Shown here: positions 16,401 through 26,762 of the stretch, in pieces
How the letters are laid out: every line of letters begins with the position of its first letter
Numbering within the stretch: position 1 is the first letter of the stretch
Assembly: GCA_963693285.1 (NCBI GenBank)
Contig: OY848929.1
Span: 622,501-686,500, forward strand
Origin: Xestospongia muta
Taxonomy: Eukaryota; Porifera; Demospongiae; Haplosclerida; Petrosiidae
Reading direction: 5' to 3'
DNA: 64,000 nt
Program-made: the position numbers and the translations under genes
The notes under the pieces: model-generated
What the model was told of the DNA's origin: nothing
What the model saw: only the letters and a program-made list of their open reading frames with translations
Databases searched by the model: none

Positions 16401-18642
16401 AATTCAATTCTCATACTCTCAGCCTGTTGTTGTATGCTCGTCATCAGTTGTCGTACTTGAGCCACTTCAGTTGGAACCTCAACAGAGCCATCAAGTCCTG
16501 GTGGTTGAAACCCTTGACGAATCTTTGGCGTCAAAACTTGAAGAAGGTTTCCAACAAAGGACGCCAGACGTATATACATGCTAACAAGATCAATGGGAGA
16601 ATTAGACAAAGGAAGGAAGTAGTAAATAGCATCTGTAGGAGAGGGAGAAATGGGCAGAACAGCAGGAGAACCAGAAATATCATCGTCAGAATAAACAGAT
16701 GTTTGTACAGGTTCCAGTAGTTTAGCTCCACCCATAGGATTCTGTCTAGGGACTTTGACGACAGTTGATGTGCTAGGTCCATGGATTGATGATAAATTAG
16801 GGACTATAGATATTTGAGGTGGTTTGCTGGGAAGTTTCGAAGGTTTTGTCGTGAAATTTAAGACAGGAGGGTCTGGGAATTTTGGCAAAACTTCATCAGA
16901 ACCTTCCTCATCATCCTCAAGGTCTTGATCTCTTGGTAGTGGTGCATGACTCCTCCTAGGGGAGGGAACATAATCTCCAGTGGGTGTGTTAATTGGAGAT
17001 GAATGTGGTGATTGAAATCCATTTTCATACACTACTAATGATTCCACTTTTGCCGGGGGTAACCTCTGCTCAGGACTCAAGGGCACCTCCCTATCATCTC
17101 CCTGGTATACTTCAGCGGCAACAACCATGCCACTGTTTACAACTCTGTCCTCTCTTGTTGACTCAGGTTCTTTCTTCCCATCTGTTTCTAATGTAGGAAG
17201 CATATGTGGAGGAGAATTGTGAGGAGTATAATCTTTGTTATCAGACGAAGGGCTAGGAGAGGGAACATCAGGTACGAGGGTACTATCTGTCAAATTGGCT
17301 CCTCCTCCTTTGCCAAAGTTTAAAAGTGTATCAGTTGGTACATTGTTTAATTTCTTGTTCGATTTCTTTGTTGGTGAAGGAAGTGCTGTAATCGAGTTCT
17401 CAAGACTTCCAAAAGAAGTATGAGAAGAAGTAATCTCTGTTATACTGCCACTTGCTTCAGACTAAAAGAAAATATAATGTTTAATGAACTCAACTACTAC
17501 TATACATACCATTGGTGATAAAGTCTCTCGATTATATCCAGGTTGTTTCACTGGAGTGAATGCACTTTGTGTGTGGTGAGTTAAAGTTGAATGAAGAGAC
17601 ATAGGGGATTCAGATATGGCAGAAGGAAAAGGACTAATGTGGGTATTGTTAGGTAGAGTGGTTAATGAATGAGTAGAAGAATGATCATCAATAGAAGGAG
17701 AGTGAGATAAGTGAGTAGTACCAGCAAATGTAAGAATAGTCCACTAACGGAGGAGGAGGAGCCAAGGAAATAGAGAAAGAATTTGCTATAATTTCTTGTC
17801 GCTATATTCTACTTACTTGGTCTTCTCTGATGGCTAATAAAATCCACTGATTGATTTGTTTAGCTAAGACATCCATCCATATCAGAGCTAAATGGACAAA
17901 TTGATTTCTCCATTGTTGCATCCTAAAAGTAATTAGCATAACAGATATTTACAACAACATCACTTACTCTGTTGGTATGACATTTGACCACTCGATATCC
18001 CGGTCGTTTAACCGGTAAAGAAGCCCCAACATTTCAAGGTTGAGGCTTTGCCTAGATCCCTATATGCAAATATAATAATAGGTTGTCATAGCAACAGATT
18101 ATCAACACTCACTGGATCGTGGATAGCTCTGGCACACAAACTGCACGCATCAGCACAAAGGAGCCGGTAAAATTCCACTTTAGCAAATGGGACAATATTG
18201 AAATACCTGTTATTAAGAACTCATGAATAATTTGTTACACTAATGAGGTTACTCACCGTCTGAAGACAGTTTGATAAACTTCTCGATAATGACTGACTTC
18301 TTCTCTGATTGCCAGTAAGAGAGCATTGATCTATATTTAGTAACATCATAGCAAAGTAATATCATAGTATTCTATTTTTAGTAACAACTTACTAAAACAG
18401 GTGTTAAGGAAAATGGCACAATATTTCTAGTACTGAAAACTTCATCAGCCACAATTTCTTTTTTACGTTCATACCTCAAAACAAAACCACTCTAACAATG
18501 TAACAATGAGTAATACTTCAAATAATATATTATAGGTATACCTTTAAATATCTCTTTAACCACTCATCTAAAGGTCTGCTCTTTTGACTAAACAATGTTT
18601 GTTCAGCATCTAACACTTCTTTTAATAGATCAATAAGTGATG

Positions 18643-18698
<56 letters not shown>

Positions 18699-19538
18699 AA
18701 ATAAAGGTGACTGTATTGATATTTCTCCTTTATAACATACCCACTCCAAATTGTGGATCAGATTCTTGGAACAATCTGTCAATTCGTGTAAGTGAGTTAT
18801 CAGCTTGGCCGTGAAGTAGATGCACAGTGTTACGTAATATTTCCATCTAATAATGAATAATAAACATGTACATGTATGTATAAATGTACATGTACATGTA
18901 TATGTATTTATATGTGTACTAATGTTCTAATCAACTGATGTATGTATCTGTGAGTGATAAACTAAGGACCTCTCTTCTAGTGGCGGTCATTTTGGCTCTA
19001 TTATGAGGTATGAGATCTCTAATTGCTCTTAGTTCTTCAGTACAATGACGAATGTACCACACTTCATAATCAAAGTGTCTAAAAATGGACAGATAGTTTA
19101 ATAAAATGGACAAATACAAAAATACTTTGCTAAATAGTCCAAATAAATCAATCTTCTAAAGAGTTCTCCCTAAAGAAAAAAAACATTATTACTTTTACAT
19201 TTAGTATTATAACTAACCACTCCATAACGAAGTCCAAATTCTATTAATAATCTCTCAGCAGTTGGTGAGAGAGGAGAAGAAGGGGTACGTCCTCCATGAA
19301 CTGGCTCTCTACGAGAAGTTCGACTCTCAGAACTATTAAAGAAAGAGTAAAGAGGAGAGAGAGACAGAAATTAGCTAACCAGATTATTTTCTCCAAGAGA
19401 GTAATGTAGGCTTTGTGATAATCTGTATACTGTGGCCGCGTTTGAGGTTTGGGTAATTGAAAGTGCCAAAATTTATCAAGTTGTTGACGGACTCTAAGTT
19501 TTTCACTTTGTAGCCAAATATCGTACCCATTACGAGTC

Positions 19539-19630
<92 letters not shown>

Positions 19631-21867
19631 TGTTAAAGTTCCTTTAATAAACTTACCACAAAATTTCTTGGTTTATAAAACGAATGAGCATTATTTTCTA
19701 GAATTTGCAGCTGTGCCACCAACTCTCGTGCCAATATCTAGACAATAAAATACCAGCTGTTAACACAACACAAAGTATATATAACACTTTGTGGCTATAG
19801 AGAACATTAGTCAAGCAACAGAAGTTGGCGTTTAGAAACTTGTAACATTGATTATGGTGCTATTGTTATGTCGTGGTTGTTAAGTGTTAATGTTTGTATG
19901 CACTGTATGACACACACTTCCTTGTTACAGCTATTGTTACAGTAAACATCTGTCAGCTGTCATACTTACTTCTCCTTTGCTCTTTCTACCATATTCGTGT
20001 CTCAAGATCTGTTCAAATTGTACCTGCTGTTCTTCTGTCTGATGGAACGCTCTCCTTACTAAGGCACATAGCATGTCACGATTGACCATTGGAGGAAAAG
20101 GTTGATCACGTTTCAAAGGATCAAGACAAGTTGTCTTTTTATTTTGTGACAATCTGGACACTTCATCACTCTCGTAATCACTATCTTCATTTGTGCCACT
20201 GCTCTGGTAACGACGAAGACCAGCTTTCTTTGACCTTTCTTTCCTGTCATCTCTTTCATCACCAATACTTTCTTTGCGAGATCTTCGTCTTTCGTGAGAT
20301 GGAGTTTTATTGTGTTTTAGCTTTGAATGTACAGCTTCTTCAGGCTTTTCCACATCCTCTGATTCTTTAAGAGTATTAGTTAATACTCCATGAGAGTCTG
20401 TTGATGTTAGTGTACTAGTAGTTAAGGTTGAATCCAGTGTAGTTGGGATTGTGTCCGTAGTTGTATCTGGTATAGTACTTGTTTCATCAGTGGACTTGTT
20501 GTTATGGTGTGTAGACAGCTGCTGCTGATGTACTTGTGTTACTTGTTCTCCTAATTTTGTTGTTGATAAGGTTGACATGACAACTGAACTCTAAAAGAAC
20601 ACAAAACGTTTATTTGATAGATTATTTGTTAATTTATGCATCCATTTTGTCATACCTCAGAAGGTGCTGTCTGAGACAACATAGCAAATGGAGGCATAGG
20701 AGGAGATGGAGACCGATCATCAGGAGGACTAGGGGCACTCAACATAGGAAATTGGGCACACATAAGTGCACACCGATATACTAACAACTCCTATAGAAAT
20801 GGATCCATTGTTCAATGCATTCGTCCATTGTTACATCTGTCAGTCCATCCATGCATCCATTGTTTTTGAACCATGCATCCATACCTCATCTCGTAAACTA
20901 TGGATTTCTCTTCTTCTAACATACGTTGAATTATCTAAACAATGATGTAATAATGATGTCATGTCATACAAACAATGATAATTAATTAATTTGTTTAGAT
21001 GATGTTATTAATTATATAAAAGTGATTTCACCTTCCTCAAATGGAAGAGGAGATGGAGTAACTCTATCAGGATGAAGCTAGGGAAGAAAAGAGAGACATT
21101 TTAATCTAAATTACTCTGCCTTGTGGTACATACCCTAAGATTTTCAAAATTTGCTCTTCGTCCACTCAGATACAGACACGAATGTTCTTTTCTATAAGAT
21201 CAGGAATGAGACTACAATCATGATAGATTAGGAATGAGACTACAATCATAATAGAATAGGAATGAGACTACAGCTATAATTACAAATATATTCTACAATA
21301 GCACAGTTGGTTATCTTTGATTGAGTGAAGTTCAGAGTTTAAACAAATTTTCACTTAAACAATGATTTATACTCACTCTAGCTTTTTGAAATATCTGTGG
21401 ATGACTGTTGTTAGTTGGCCATATCTATATATAACAAATGAATAAAACAAATATACTGTCATGTGACAATCACCTGATCAAATACATTGTCGATGGATCA
21501 GTAGTAAACTGACTACCATGGGAGAGGACAGAGGGAACACTCCCCCCACCTATGGAAAGCAGTTCCTCCTCAATACCAAGCTGCGATTCTCCATCTAAAT
21601 GACAGATAGACAGACAATGAGTAACCATGGTAACAAACCTTCTACTGGTATATGTATCCCATGATTTTTGTTCCAGGCTTGTTTTTCTTGGCGGATTACC
21701 TCCTGTAACAAATCTTTCAAAGGATATAAAGTCATCTCTTCTCTGTTAGCACCATTCTCTATATTGTTTGGCTCAACTCTGTGAGACTCAAGAGGTGAAG
21801 TAGTCTTGGAGGGTGCCACACCCCCTTTCCTTTGTCCAAGTTGAAAATTAACTTTACGAGCAGACAT
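13432..21867 (-). CDS. Munc13-like MUN-domain protein with C-terminal DEP domain
   Basis: Large minus-strand gene with more than 25 exons. Reading from MSARKVNFQLGQRKGG at 21867: a low-complexity S/T-rich acidic region (20578-19980); a helical region with FDYEVWYIRHCTEELRAIRD and LIPHNRAKM; WRNQFVHLALIWMDVLAKQINQW, similar to the opening of MHD1 in Munc13/BAIAP3/plant DUF810 proteins; a Ser/Pro-rich insert (about 17700-16700); SPIDLVSMYIRLASFVGNL (MHD1 continuation); an MHD2-like part (RRLDPIVTFLTRHCKAL, CFQILIQILWKLIL, then FIKVVHDEGQGLSLE). The C-terminus (14226-13690) has KCFTGEEFVAGLI, LGQYLLDEGIL and CWYRFADLED, a DEP signature. I see no C2 domain. A role in vesicle priming or tethering is inferred from the MUN similarity only. 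The start is chosen because a splice acceptor (CTCTCCAG) immediately precedes this ATG. Confidence 0.6.
14266..14466. repeat. 19-bp tandem repeat (ATGGACAATGGATAGATAG type)
   Basis: About ten copies alternating GATAGATAG and GATAGACAG versions, so a 38-bp higher-order unit. It lies in an intron of the MUN-DEP gene. The long open frames through it on the minus strand are artefacts of the 19-bp period. Confidence 0.9.
14870..15145. repeat. 44-bp tandem repeat
   Basis: Six copies with TATGGTCACAATAC recurring exactly every 44 bp (TGGTCA at 14905, 14949, 14993, 15037, 15081, 15125). Intronic in the MUN-DEP gene. Confidence 0.9.
16013..16031 (-). repeat. Short (GA)n, CT on sense strand at a splice acceptor
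   Basis: On the minus strand it reads CTCTCTCTCTCTCAAG directly before an exon of the MUN-DEP gene. Confidence 0.8.
16283..16316 (-). repeat. (GA)n, CT on sense strand at a splice acceptor
   Basis: On the minus strand the CT tract ends CTGTCTAG, the acceptor of the MUN-DEP exon that begins ACGATGGT. Confidence 0.8.
18642..18699 (-). repeat. Compound (GT)n(GA)n microsatellite at a splice acceptor
   Basis: On the sense (minus) strand it reads (CT)n then (CA)n and ends CACACAG at the acceptor of a MUN-DEP exon. Confidence 0.8.
19540..19627 (-). repeat. (GA)n microsatellite, CT on sense strand at a splice acceptor
   Basis: About 85 bp of pure GA on the plus strand. On the minus strand it ends CTCTCTTAG, the acceptor before the exon that starts ACTCGTAATGGG. 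Confidence 0.9.
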
Positions 21868-22230
21868 CTGGAGAGCAAGGAGAAAGAGACAGATACTGAT
21901 AACAATCTGATCAATTGAGAACACAATCTAAACAGATTTTATTGTGATCACTTCACTCACTAGAGAACCAGGCCACTACTATTTCTCATAAGAAGCTATC
22001 TTGTACTCAGTAAACTTTGTCATTTGCAATACCAGTTGTTAATTAGTTTTACCTTTTTAGGTGCTAAGAGGTGTTGCTTATCAACTCATTTGTCATGGAG
22101 ACTTCTTCCAGCTAATCTGATGATGAATATTCATAAACATCACATGATTAAAACTATAATAATAATAACTTTAATTAGTAAATAAGCCACACCCCTTTTT
22201 CTAGAAGAAAGGGTTAATATTTTTCTAGGC
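21868..22230. promoter_or_regulatory. Divergent promoter region, MUN-DEP gene / BOD1L
   Basis: 363 bp between start codons on opposite strands. It probably contains a short 5'UTR intron of the MUN-DEP gene. No consensus site stood out. Confidence 0.45.
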
Positions 22231-23973
22231 ATGGAAGCAGATGCTTTGCCTTCTATACAAACTGTTTTGGACAGACTGAAATCAGATGGAACTTTTGATC
22301 AGTTTAGAAAGAAATGTCTTGCTGCTATTGAAGAAGAGGTACACAACTCACTAGATCATGAAAAGATAGGAACATCTCTTTTAAATGTAGCCTTCGTATC
22401 GAGCCCAAAAGGAACACGTGGAAGTTCTCTCACGTCGTTTCTTACATGATTATGAAAGAAAAGAGGGAATGAGTAAAAATGAAGTACGAACTAAATTGCG
22501 ATCGTCAGTATTAGATGAATTGAAAAAGTAAGTTAGTCTAAAACAGTTGAAATAATTATCTCTCTCTCTCTCAGACCAGGTGTTCAGGCAAGTCACACAA
22601 TTGAGGAACTTATCGAGAATACCTTAGAAGCTAAATCACCTGAACTTCTCAAGAGCATTCTAGATATAATTGAGACAATGCTCCACCCTCCAGAACCACC
22701 CACTAATGAGACACCACTTAACACTAATGCATCAACCGATCACTTACTAGTTACTAATCAACAAGTGGGTGTGTCCACTTCTACTCAACCACACCCTCCT
22801 ACCAGTAGTACATTTGAACTACCTATAGATTTACTAGCACTACCAGGTCTCTCATCTGGAAACCCTAAACGTGAGGTAGCCAAGAAACCAGTTAAGCAAA
22901 GACCAAAACAATTAGACAGTTCTAAAGAAGGGAAAATGAAAGGGTCTAAAAATGTGGCCAAAGAGGTGATGGGAGCGACTAAAAAAACTGAAGGGAGGCC
23001 TAGTAAGGAGGAAGGAGAGATAAAGACAGCTAAAGTTAAATCTCAAGAAGTAAGTAAAGTGTCGTCAACTGAACTGGACAAACTGAAGCCAGCAGATGTA
23101 AAGCCATCTCATGTTGAGTCCCAATCCAATAATTCCAAACCCAGTCTTCAAACTAGTTCTGATAATTTCAAACCCTATACTGACTTTTCTGATAATTCTA
23201 AACTCGGTCTTGAATCCAGTTCTGATATTTCCAAGCCTAACATTGAGAGTTCTGGTATTTCCAAACCCAATGTTGAAACTGGTTTAGATAATTCCACACC
23301 CAAGTCTGAAAGTGTTAGCAATGTTGAAAACACAGAAGAGAGAAATGAACTAGAGGAAGACAAAGTATTTGAAGATGATAACACTTCTTTAAAATCACCA
23401 AGTCCAGAGGCAAAAAGATCAGTTCGACGAAGTGCTAGGTTAGCATCACAAGGAAGTTTAGAAGATGAACATAAGCAAGATAGAAAGAGAAGGGCAAGTG
23501 TCCAGGACTTAGGACAAGAAGATGAAGCGAAAAAGACTAAAAGGAAAAAAAAAGATGAAGATATTAAAACTATTAAAACATCTGGAAATAAGAAGATAGC
23601 TCTAATTAGTACATCAGACTCTGAAGAAAATGAGGAAGGAGATGATGATGAACTATTGAAGACTACTCCATCTCCTTCTACTCCAACTGGAGGTCGAAGG
23701 TCAAGTAATAAGAAAGCAGCTGTTCCACAGAGACGACTTTCATCAACACCTTCTCCTTCTAAAGGTCACAAGAAAGGAAGAAGTTTTTCACCTCAAGTGG
23801 TAGTAACCAGATATAATCGTCAAGTTAAACCAAATAGTCATAGATATTATCCTGGAGAACAGCATACAGAATCTGAAGATGAACTGCCAGTGGAAGATGA
23901 ACAAGTTGAAACAGAAGAAGAGAAAGAGAGTGAGAAAATTACTCAAAGACGATCAAAGAGATCACGAAAATAA
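22231..23973 (+). CDS. BOD1L1: BOD1/BOD1L-family protein (COMPASS Shg1 domain)
   Basis: The N-terminal domain matches the BOD1/Shg1 family: [24 protein letters not shown], then [38 protein letters not shown] and a C-terminal helix ending [12 protein letters not shown]1 proteins control chromosome biorientation via PP2A, and BOD1L1/Shg1 associate with SET1/COMPASS. Exons 22231-22338, 22391-22527, 22575-23973; the second exon starts after AAATGTAG, the only acceptor that keeps both phase and family sequence. The remaining ~400 residues are disordered: degenerate S(D/G)(N/I)(S/F)KP(N/S) repeats at about 23125-23310, several basic runs, an acidic serine stretch, and a conserved-looking [19 protein letters not shown]. 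Much shorter than vertebrate BOD1L1. RAB28 follows on the same strand after 104 bp. Confidence 0.85.
22559..22574 (+). repeat. Short (TC)n at a BOD1L splice acceptor
   Basis: TCTCTCTCTCTCTCAG forms the polypyrimidine tract and AG of the last intron. Confidence 0.75.
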
Positions 23974-24077
23974 AGAAAAATCAACTATCTCATATATTTT
24001 ATGATTCATTCATAGTTCACAAACACGTGTTAATAGTGCAAATTTATTGTTTACTGGTAACGCCCACTTTAATTCCA

Positions 24078-25154
24078 ATGGCCACTGAGCAGTTACATTC
24101 TACTGGTGAAAAGACTCACCAACTGAAAGTAGTCCTTTTAGGAGATGGTACTACTGGCAAAACATCTCTGGCAACACGGATATCTCAGAACAGCTTCACA
24201 AAAACATATGATCAAACATTAGGAGTTGATTTCTTTATGAGGAGAATAGACCTCCCAGGTAAAAGAAAAAGCTCTCTTTACAATTACAAGTCACATGTTG
24301 GTCACATGTTGGTCACATATTGGACAGTACATAATGACCTTATATGTAGGTGATGTTCAGGTGACATTACAAGTATGGGACATTGGAGGTCAGACAGTGG
24401 GTGGACAAATGTTGGAGAATTATATATATGGTGCTAATGTAAGGGACAAGCATTGGTTGCTCTATAATTGTCGTTTAATAACTTTATTTCTAGGCTGTTT
24501 TATTTATTTACGATATTACAAATTATTCCAGTTTTGAAAACTTGGAAGATTGGTTAAGAGAGACATTAAAAGTATGTACAAAGGCTGATAAACCATTTCC
24601 ACATCTGGCACTGGTTGCAAATAAAAGTCAGTACCAGCTAATACATGGAACTAATATATTCTCTTTCCTTCTCTCTTGGTAGTCGATTTAGAACACATGA
24701 GAACAGTAAAAAGAGAAAAGCATGCTGATTTTGCTCGTAAACACAAAATGTCAAGGTTAATACTGGTTATAGAAATTTCAGTAAATTGCATTATACTAAT
24801 GCTAAATCTAGTATATCTTAGTAAACTATGGTAAATCTACGATATCTTAGTAAATTATCCCATTTTTTACAGTCACTTGTTATCAGCTAAAACAGATGAT
24901 ATGGTTTATAAATGTTTTCTGCGAGTAGCTGCTGATGTCCTTAAAATTAAACTTACAGCTAGAGATATAGATAGTAGCCAGGTATTTCAACTAGTTTAAT
25001 AAAAGTAGTACTAACTCCACATTTTATGTCGTCCATTTAGAAAGTTATCCGAGCTGACATAGTACCACATCATGTGCCTAAACCAATGCAAACTACAAAT
25101 ACAACAGGGTCTGGTCAAAGAACTACTCGCAGTGTCTTCTGTTCCCTACAATAA
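24078..25154 (+). CDS. RAB28: Small GTPase Rab28
   Basis: Rab-family GTPase; in animals Rab28 works with the BBSome and IFT at cilia and in photoreceptors. Six or seven short exons join in frame. Motifs: P-loop GDGTTGKTS; switch [24 protein letters not shown] in place of the usual WDTAGQ, which is typical of Rab28; [27 protein letters not shown] formed across a splice junction (AAATAAAA | TCGATTTA); SAK. The C-terminus [19 protein letters not shown] matches the Rab28 tail and ends in a CAAX-type box (CSLQ), so it is farnesylated rather than having the CC end of most Rabs. An upstream in-frame ATG at 24027 exists, but [12 protein letters not shown] is the likelier start. Confidence 0.95.
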
Positions 25155-25417
25155 TAATGTGTTTTAATGTGTTCTATTGTTTTAATGTGTCAATGAAATA
25201 ATTTTTATGGACTTTTTAATGTTTTTTTTGGTGGGAGAGGATGGCAAGTTGATCACTTCATGTAATAATTTTTCTTATTTTAATTGCAAAAGAAGTTGAA
25301 ATATCAGTGAGAAAGAAACTGTGAGAGAATGTTCCAACATTGGTATTTTCTTAAATGTTGAGTTGAAGAATAAAGAATTGTACATCTATTGAGAGTGGCT
25401 GTCATGATAGAAGGAGT

Positions 25418-26639
25418 TCATTTTGGTTGTGTTTCACTATCAGAGACATGTCGAATTATAACAGCGTCTTTGTGTGCTTTCTCTTGCCCCTCCTCAGGAA
25501 GAACAGGAGAAACACCAATGGCTATCATATTACCATCATGACTGAAGGCTAGAGATGATACATCAGTAGGATAGCGATGAAATTGACACAATCTTTTTTT
25601 ATTAAATGGATCCCATATGTTAACAAAACCGTCTGATCCACCTAGATAAAAAATTAATTTGAACATTTGTTTCTTAAAGGCTACACTTTTGTCTGTCAGT
25701 CTATGGGTCTCTTCACCATTCGTCCATTCATTCATACCATCCATCCATTCAACATACCAGTAGCAAACGTATTGTGGACATTATGAAAGCTGATTGCATT
25801 AACAGGATAAACTTTCTCCACTCCTTCTTCTTTTACTCTGTGACATTTAAAAGCATATTTCTTCTGCTGTATCTCCTGCTGTGTGTCTAAATATTCTACA
25901 GCTACACGACCCTCAATAGAACTTAGAACAAAACCTAATGAAATATCAATAAGTAAATTATTGATCACGTGACAATCACCTGACCTTGTTTATTAGGAAA
26001 GCATTGTATGGAGCGAGTCTGATATTTAAGACTGGACTGACGTCTCTGTTCTGCAAACTGCATGTTTCTTAAGTCCCACACTAAAACCCGACGATTTGCA
26101 GTCCCGACTACCAATTTCTCACCAGAGAGTGACATCGTATAGACAGGTTCTCCTGATTGGTTATAGGTTCCTATTGAGTGCTGTTGACGTGGGTCCCAGA
26201 CTTTTAAGGTACGATCCCAACTTCCTGTTATGATAATTCCCAAATTGGAACAGAATTCAATGCATTTAATAGCATCTTCATGGTTACCTAAGTAAAGATG
26301 GTGGAACAATTAATCATGTAAATCTATATTTACGTTAATACCTAAAGTAATTTGTTTTTGAGTAGTGAAGTCAAACGTTACTAACGATCGATCTAAGCCA
26401 CCAGAAAAGGCGTGGTTGAGATCTGAGAAGCAACAGTCTAGTACAGCATTAATGTGGAAATAGGAACATCGTTGAGCACTATCACCAGCAGCTGCATCAT
26501 AGAGACGTACCCCTCTATCCCACGAACTAACTAGTAAGAGAGGAGACCCGGCAGCTGGAGCAAATGTGATATTACTGATCCCATCAGCAGGAGGGCTAGG
26601 CAATTCATACTCCATCTTGAGAGGCATCTTAGAGTTCAT
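25418..26639 (-). CDS. BUB3: Mitotic checkpoint protein BUB3
   Basis: Seven-bladed WD40 protein that recruits BUB1/BUBR1 to phosphorylated KNL1 at kinetochores. Four exons on the minus strand. Family stretches: [160 protein letters not shown]. Length about 325 residues, as in other animals. The first ATG of the frame (MNSKMPLKMEY) is used here; the second (MPLK) is possible. Head to head with eIF3a at 123 bp. Confidence 0.96.
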
Positions 26640-26727
26640 AAACCGGCTCTATTGTTCTGAGCATGCGCAGTAGATCGTTCATACCTCGTGTGAATCTTGT
26701 TACGTTGTAAGAGGACATTGTAATAGA

Positions 26728-26739
26728 GCAGCCATCTTG
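26728..26739. promoter_or_regulatory. YY1-type element in BUB3/eIF3a bidirectional promoter
   Basis: GCAGCCATCTTG, reverse complement CAAGATGGCTGC, fits the YY1 core AAGATGGC. It lies 24 bp upstream of the eIF3a start codon in a 123-bp space between two housekeeping genes. Confidence 0.55.
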
Positions 26740-26762
26740 AACATTAATCCAATAAACTCGTT

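Noticed and set aside
13432..21867. MED12, MAP3K4 or formin-type identity for the large minus-strand gene
   Set aside because: No kinase, FH2 or Mediator motifs; MHD-like and DEP motifs explain the readable parts better.
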